From assembly GCA_046303375.1 (NCBI GenBank), contig JBKCGB010000015.1:1-19369 (forward strand): DNA of 19,369 nucleotides. The letters are read 5' to 3'. Under the pieces are notes generated by a model. That model made no database searches, was not told where the DNA came from, and saw nothing but the letters and a program-made list of their open reading frames with translations. The DNA comes from UBA965 sp046303375 (lineage in GTDB: Bacteria > Chloroflexota > Chloroflexia > Chloroflexales > Roseiflexaceae). Position 1 is the stretch's first letter, and every line of letters starts with the position of its first letter. Made by a program: the position numbers and the translations under genes. Of the stretch, positions 16,044-19,369 are shown one piece after another.

Positions 16044-17876
16044 GTGCAGCTAGCAATTCGTCGTACCCCATGGCTCATTACCGGTTTGTTTTGTCTGGTT
16101 GTGATGGTAAGCGGGTGGGGATTGTGGTCAGCATTTGTGCACCAACCCACACGTATTGCCATCGCAATCGATAATCCGTTGCTTGTCGAAGGCACACAGG
16201 GCGTCGATCCCGATGGTGTCTGGTTTGACGGCAATACGCGCATCAATTTGAATCGGTTTCACGACATGCCGTGGCGATTGGCATCGTGGCGTTGGCGTCA
16301 ACCTCCTGGTGATACGCTCCCCGTGACCTTGACCCTCGACACGTATGTGTGGCAAGCAACCACCACCGAAAAATGGCGTGTGGTACACCTGTTGATGCCC
16401 GCAGAGACCAACACGCTGCGCGTGACCAGTGATACGCGGGTTGTGGCAGGTGATGTGCGAAATTTGGGCGTCATGATGGATGCTCTGGCGATTAAACGTA
16501 TTCAATCACACTGGTTTTCTTTGCCAGAGTGGCTGTTTATGCTGATTTTTGCATTTGATTACTGGGTGGTCGTGATTGCTGCCGCAATCTGGTTGCGGCG
16601 AGCGAATTGGGTCGGTTTGGTGGTGTTTAGTGCGTTTTCGCTCTTGTACTCTACGCTCTTTGCTCAAGAAGCCGCCCACGGATTTGCAAACACCACCTTG
16701 TTGATTGATCGCACTGGCCGCTATCTGGTCACCATCCTGATGCTGGTGCGCGCCTGGCAACAACGCCATTATCGTATTGACTCGACCCCCGAAAAAAGCC
16801 GCCGTTTTGGTATTGATGTGCTGCGGACGGTGGCTATTATCTGCGTGGTCATCGCCCATTTCATGCCGTTGGCATTCACGGAATGGGCGAGTACACGTGA
16901 TTTCTTCAAGTGGTTTTTGGCAATGGGATCGCTCGGTGTCAATGTCTTTTTTGCGCTGAGTGGCTACCTCATCGGTATCATTTTGATGCGTCATATTGCA
17001 TCCATCGCTCAATTTGCGGTGGTCAAACGCTTTTGGGTGCGACGCTGGCTGCGCACGTTGCCTGCCGCCTACGTATCGGCAGTCATCTCGTGGATTGTGG
17101 CTACCCCCAACAATGTACGTGATTTCTTTCGCAGTATTTTCTTTGTGGGGACGATTCACCCATTGCATATTTCTACGGAAATACCGTTTTGGTGGAGTCT
17201 CGGTACCGAAGAGCTCTTTTACGTGCTGTTCCCGTTGGCGTTGTTTGTCCTTGTTAAGTGGTTCCCACGGGTTACTGCAATTGCCACAGTCTTGGCAACC
17301 ATCGTGATTTTGTCGTTTTTGGGGCGTTATTTGTGGATGATCAGCATCCCCAAAGATGCCTGGAAAGCGATCGAATATGTCATGTACATCCGGCTTGATT
17401 CGATGGTCTGGGGAATTTTGATTGCGTGGATTCGTGTGTCACGACCAACCTGGTTCCGATATGTTGCTGAAATGGGCTATGCTCCTGGGCTAATGACGAT
17501 TGCCATCGGTATCATGATCTATGTCGATTATCTGCGGTGGCCAGTGCTGGCGGTGATGATACCACAGACCTGTATTACCATCGGTACCGCCTTGCTGATA
17601 CCTGCCTGTGAAAATCTCAAAACGCTCGGGTGGCACCTGTTTGACCGGGTGGTGGTGTGGATCGCCTTTATCAGCTATTCGCTCTACTTGTACCACGTGA
17701 TGGTCATGCTGCGCCTCAGTCGTGAGATAGGACCTGCGATGTCATGGGGTATGCTCGGCACCAATGCCCTCCTGTATGTCGTGGGCGCATTTGGGCTTGC
17801 AGCACTTAGCTATTATTTCGTCGAAAAACCAGTCCTTGCATGGCGCGATCGCATATTTAGTGACAAGGTTGAATAA
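16044..17876 (+). CDS. Acyltransferase-3 family membrane protein with extracytoplasmic N-terminal domain (copy C)
   Basis: This 610-aa paralogue is closer to copy A in its N-terminal domain (GVWFDGNTRI, RFHDMPWRLASWRWRQPPGD). The AT3 pair is R261 and H272, with GVNVFFALSGYLIGI, RFWVRRWLRTLPAAYVSA and WWSLGTEELFY. The start is GTG at 16044, with GGAG (16034-16037) six bases upstream. An ATG at 16042 is out of frame and stops after three codons, and an in-frame stop lies at 16014-16016. The 42-bp gap to copy B holds no clear promoter. This is the last gene of the operon and ends 86 bp before the terminator. Function is as for A and B; which polymer is modified is unknown. Confidence 0.92.
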   Translation: MQLAIRRTPWLITGLFCLVVMVSGWGLWSAFVHQPTRIAIAIDNPLLVEGTQGVDPDGVWFDGNTRINLNRFHDMPWRLASWRWRQPPGDTLPVTLTLDTYVWQATTTEKWRVVHLLMPAETNTLRVTSDTRVVAGDVRNLGVMMDALAIKRIQSHWFSLPEWLFMLIFAFDYWVVVIAAAIWLRRANWVGLVVFSAFSLLYSTLFAQEAAHGFANTTLLIDRTGRYLVTILMLVRAWQQRHYRIDSTPEKSRRFGIDVLRTVAIICVVIAHFMPLAFTEWASTRDFFKWFLAMGSLGVNVFFALSGYLIGIILMRHIASIAQFAVVKRFWVRRWLRTLPAAYVSAVISWIVATPNNVRDFFRSIFFVGTIHPLHISTEIPFWWSLGTEELFYVLFPLALFVLVKWFPRVTAIATVLATIVILSFLGRYLWMISIPKDAWKAIEYVMYIRLDSMVWGILIAWIRVSRPTWFRYVAEMGYAPGLMTIAIGIMIYVDYLRWPVLAVMIPQTCITIGTALLIPACENLKTLGWHLFDRVVVWIAFISYSLYLYHVMVMLRLSREIGPAMSWGMLGTNALLYVVGAFGLAALSYYFVEKPVLAWRDRIFSDKVE

Positions 17877-17962
17877 CCTCCTACCCGCTTGATGACTGAT
17901 TTGTATCATCGTGCGTATGTCGCCTGCGCGTCATGTTCATACCCACGTAGCCACACACAAAA

Positions 17963-17992
17963 CCCCCGCCGTGGTGTAATCCACGACGGGGG
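17963..17992. terminator. Hairpin terminator between convergent genes
   Basis: CCCCCG-C-CGTGG (17963-17974) pairs with CCACG-A-CGGGGG (17981-17992), one C/A mismatch, loop TGTAAT. On the minus strand TTTTGTGTG follows directly, a good U-run for the surface-protein gene. On the + strand only TCTGG follows, so termination of the AT3 operon is less certain. The rest of 17877-18004 shows nothing else. Confidence 0.75.
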
Positions 17993-18004
17993 TCTGGTAT
18001 CGCG

Positions 18005-19369
18005 CTAGACTGTCGGCGTGGGTACCGCGGTATCGGTAGGTACTGCGGTGTCAGTTGCCGTGGGCACTGCGGTGTCGGTGGGTACTGCGGTGTCAGTTGC
18101 CGTGGGTACTGCGGTATCAGTTGCCGTGGGCACTGCGGTGTCAGTTGCCGTGGGTACTGCGGTGTCAGTTGGTACCGCAGTATCGGTGGCCGTGGGTATT
18201 GCGGTGTCTGTTGGTACCGTAGTAGGTGTCATTGTGGCGGTCGGCACAGGCGTTGCACTCGGTGTGGGTTTGACGGGTACAAGCACGTTGACCACACGGG
18301 TGTTGATCCGATTGCCGAGTGCATCACTGATGACTGCAAAGACAGGGATAGCACCACTTACCGCATTGGGGATACGAATCGTGGCTGCTTGTCCGCTACC
18401 CACTTGGTCGCCAGGAGCGGCAGGTGATCCAGTGTACCAGGTGTAATTCAGGGTGCCGTAGCCACCCAACGCCAGTGTGCTGATGGTGGTCACGGCGTCG
18501 TTGCCCTCCCAGCGCGCATTCCGGTTGCGTGGTTGGACGATGATGCGGATGTCGGGTACTTTGACGATCACGGTTGCCGTCCGTGACGTCAACGATGCAC
18601 CGAGCGCATCGGTAACCGTCACATTGTAGAGGCGTGCCGTATCGGTGGGTGACGTAAACGTCACCACCAATGATGGACCGCTTGCGACGGGGATTCCAGC
18701 GAGGCTCCAGCTATACGTCAGCGGTGCCACGCCCCCGCGCGCTTTGGCATTGAGTGTGGTTGTGGCCTGACTGCCGCCACGCCAGGTAACGGCGGTGTCA
18801 CGGGGTTCACGCTCCCAGCGCAATGCGGGGGCTGCCACGGTCACATTCACTTGGCTTGAGTCGACGCTGTCACCATTCGCATCGATGACTTGTGCCCAAA
18901 ACTGGGTCGTGCCCGCAGCCACTGTAACTCTGACGTCTTTACGTGTGCCGACAATCGTGCTGGTATCACCCACACTACCGTTGTACCAGGTATAGCTGTA
19001 CGGAGTGAGTCCACCAGTGGCTTCGATTTTGAGTTCGATACGTTTGCTCGTATCGTTGGTGACCAGTGAAATATTGCCCGTTTGCTTTTTGATGCTGAGC
19101 GGTACAACTGGCGATGGTGTGGGAGTGGGCGGTGGCACAATCATCACCGCTATGGTCGTGCTATCGACGGTATTGCCGCTCGCATCACTCACCTGTGCCC
19201 AGTAGCTGTAGCTCCCGGCAGTCAACACGGGTGAGAACTTTTTGCCACTCCCCACAGTGGTGCTGGTATCACCTGCTCCCCCCTGATACCAGGTGTAGCC
19301 GTAGGGTTTGACTCCACCACGTGCTTCCACTTCGAGGTCGATTTTTTTGCTGGCATCACTAGTGGTGAT
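18005..19369 (-). CDS. Surface-type protein with Ig/SprB-like repeats and Thr/Pro/Ala tail (5' end outside window)
   Basis: The frame stays open to the right edge, so only the last 454 residues are seen. A GTG at 19330 is not the start; the residues before it continue a repeat. Four repeats of about 75-95 residues each share GG-x3-Y-x-Y-x-W and a V-x-D-A-x-G strand: about 19369-19145, 19115-18845, 18840-18570 and 18565-18290. The first two are closest (PYGYTWYQGGAGDTST, PYSYTWYNGSVGDTST). A short Pro/Thr linker (PPPTPTPSP) sits between repeats 1 and 2. The tail, about 18285-18008, repeats TDTAVPTA. There is no LPXTG motif or C-terminal TM segment, so anchoring, if any, must be elsewhere or the protein is secreted. 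The fold resembles PKD, Big or SprB adhesin modules. A role in adhesion or gliding is inference. Confidence 0.85.
   Translation of the reverse strand: MTTSDASKKIDLEVEARGGVKPYGYTWYQGGAGDTSTTVGSGKKFSPVLTAGSYSYWAQVSDASGNTVDSTTIAVMIVPPPTPTPSPVVPLSIKKQTGNISLVTNDTSKRIELKIEATGGLTPYSYTWYNGSVGDTSTIVGTRKDVRVTVAAGTTQFWAQVIDANGDSVDSSQVNVTVAAPALRWEREPRDTAVTWRGGSQATTTLNAKARGGVAPLTYSWSLAGIPVASGPSLVVTFTSPTDTARLYNVTVTDALGASLTSRTATVIVKVPDIRIIVQPRNRNARWEGNDAVTTISTLALGGYGTLNYTWYTGSPAAPGDQVGSGQAATIRIPNAVSGAIPVFAVISDALGNRINTRVVNVLVPVKPTPSATPVPTATMTPTTVPTDTAIPTATDTAVPTDTAVPTATDTAVPTATDTAVPTATDTAVPTDTAVPTATDTAVPTDTAVPTPTV
18021..18212. repeat. Two-length minisatellite (18- and 24-bp units) in the protein tail
   Basis: Nine in-frame units run in the order 18-24-18-24-24-24-18-24-18 bp, each beginning GGTAC, GGCAC or GGTAT on the + strand. 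On the coding strand the units give 6-residue (TDTAVP) and 8-residue (TDTAVPTA) repeats. Every length change keeps the frame, so slippage would alter tail length without breaking the protein. Confidence 0.9.

Noticed and set aside
18021..18212. CRISPR-like spacing of short repeats
   Set aside because: Units are contiguous and coding, with no unique spacers and no cas genes.
18018..18446. Plus-strand open frame reading GTAVSV repeats across the minisatellite
   Set aside because: It is the antisense of the Thr/Pro/Ala tail; the repeat period is a multiple of three, so several frames stay open. The minus frame continues into well-formed domain repeats.

Overview
The window looks like chromosomal DNA of a Chloroflexota bacterium, probably class Chloroflexia. 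The lineage is an inference. It rests on the T/P/A-rich surface-protein linkers, a primary-type sigma factor with a long insert, and membrane acyltransferases carrying an extracytoplasmic beta-rich domain. No sequence search was possible. I see no transposase, integrase, tRNA gene, rRNA gene or CRISPR array.

Layout. (1) Positions 1-342 have no convincing gene. They hold a strongly foldable + strand segment ending in a terminator-like hairpin (33-173), then a degenerate 38-bp tandem repeat (232-322). (2) Positions 343-3434, minus strand: galK, a PhoB-type response regulator and a PhoR-type histidine kinase, with gaps of 14 and 15 bp. A promoter with a perfect TATAAT and an inverted repeat over the expected start site lies before galK. 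(3) Positions 3470-8332, minus strand, a tightly packed operon read from right to left: GH4 glycosidase, an unrecognised 240-aa protein, DNA-3-methyladenine glycosylase I (tag), an XPB-like helicase and a DedA/TVP38-type membrane protein. The last three junctions are 4-base ATGA stop/start overlaps, which also fix the tag start. (4) An AT-rich divergent region separates this operon from a sigma-70 gene (8413-10080), which ends in a good intrinsic terminator. (5) Positions 10219-17876, plus strand: a GlnT/PuuA-type glutamine-synthetase-family ligase, an SDR oxidoreductase, and three tandem acyltransferase-3 paralogues. The first two AT3 gaps are only 7 and 8 bp, so the five genes probably form one transcription unit. 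A hairpin terminator at 17963-17992 closes it. (6) Positions 18005-19369, minus strand: the C-terminal part of a surface-type protein with four Ig/SprB-like repeats and a Thr/Pro/Ala tail encoded by a two-length minisatellite. It is cut by the window edge.

How the genes may work together. The minus-strand operon joins sugar-phosphate hydrolysis (GH4) with DNA repair (Tag and perhaps the helicase). The galK unit joins galactose use with a two-component system. The plus-strand operon may modify an amine or sugar and then decorate a surface glycan or lipid through the AT3 proteins; this is inference from gene order only. The most unusual items are the AT3 triplet with its shared N-terminal domain, the folded RNA candidate at the left edge, the sigma factor insert, and the orphan 240-aa protein.
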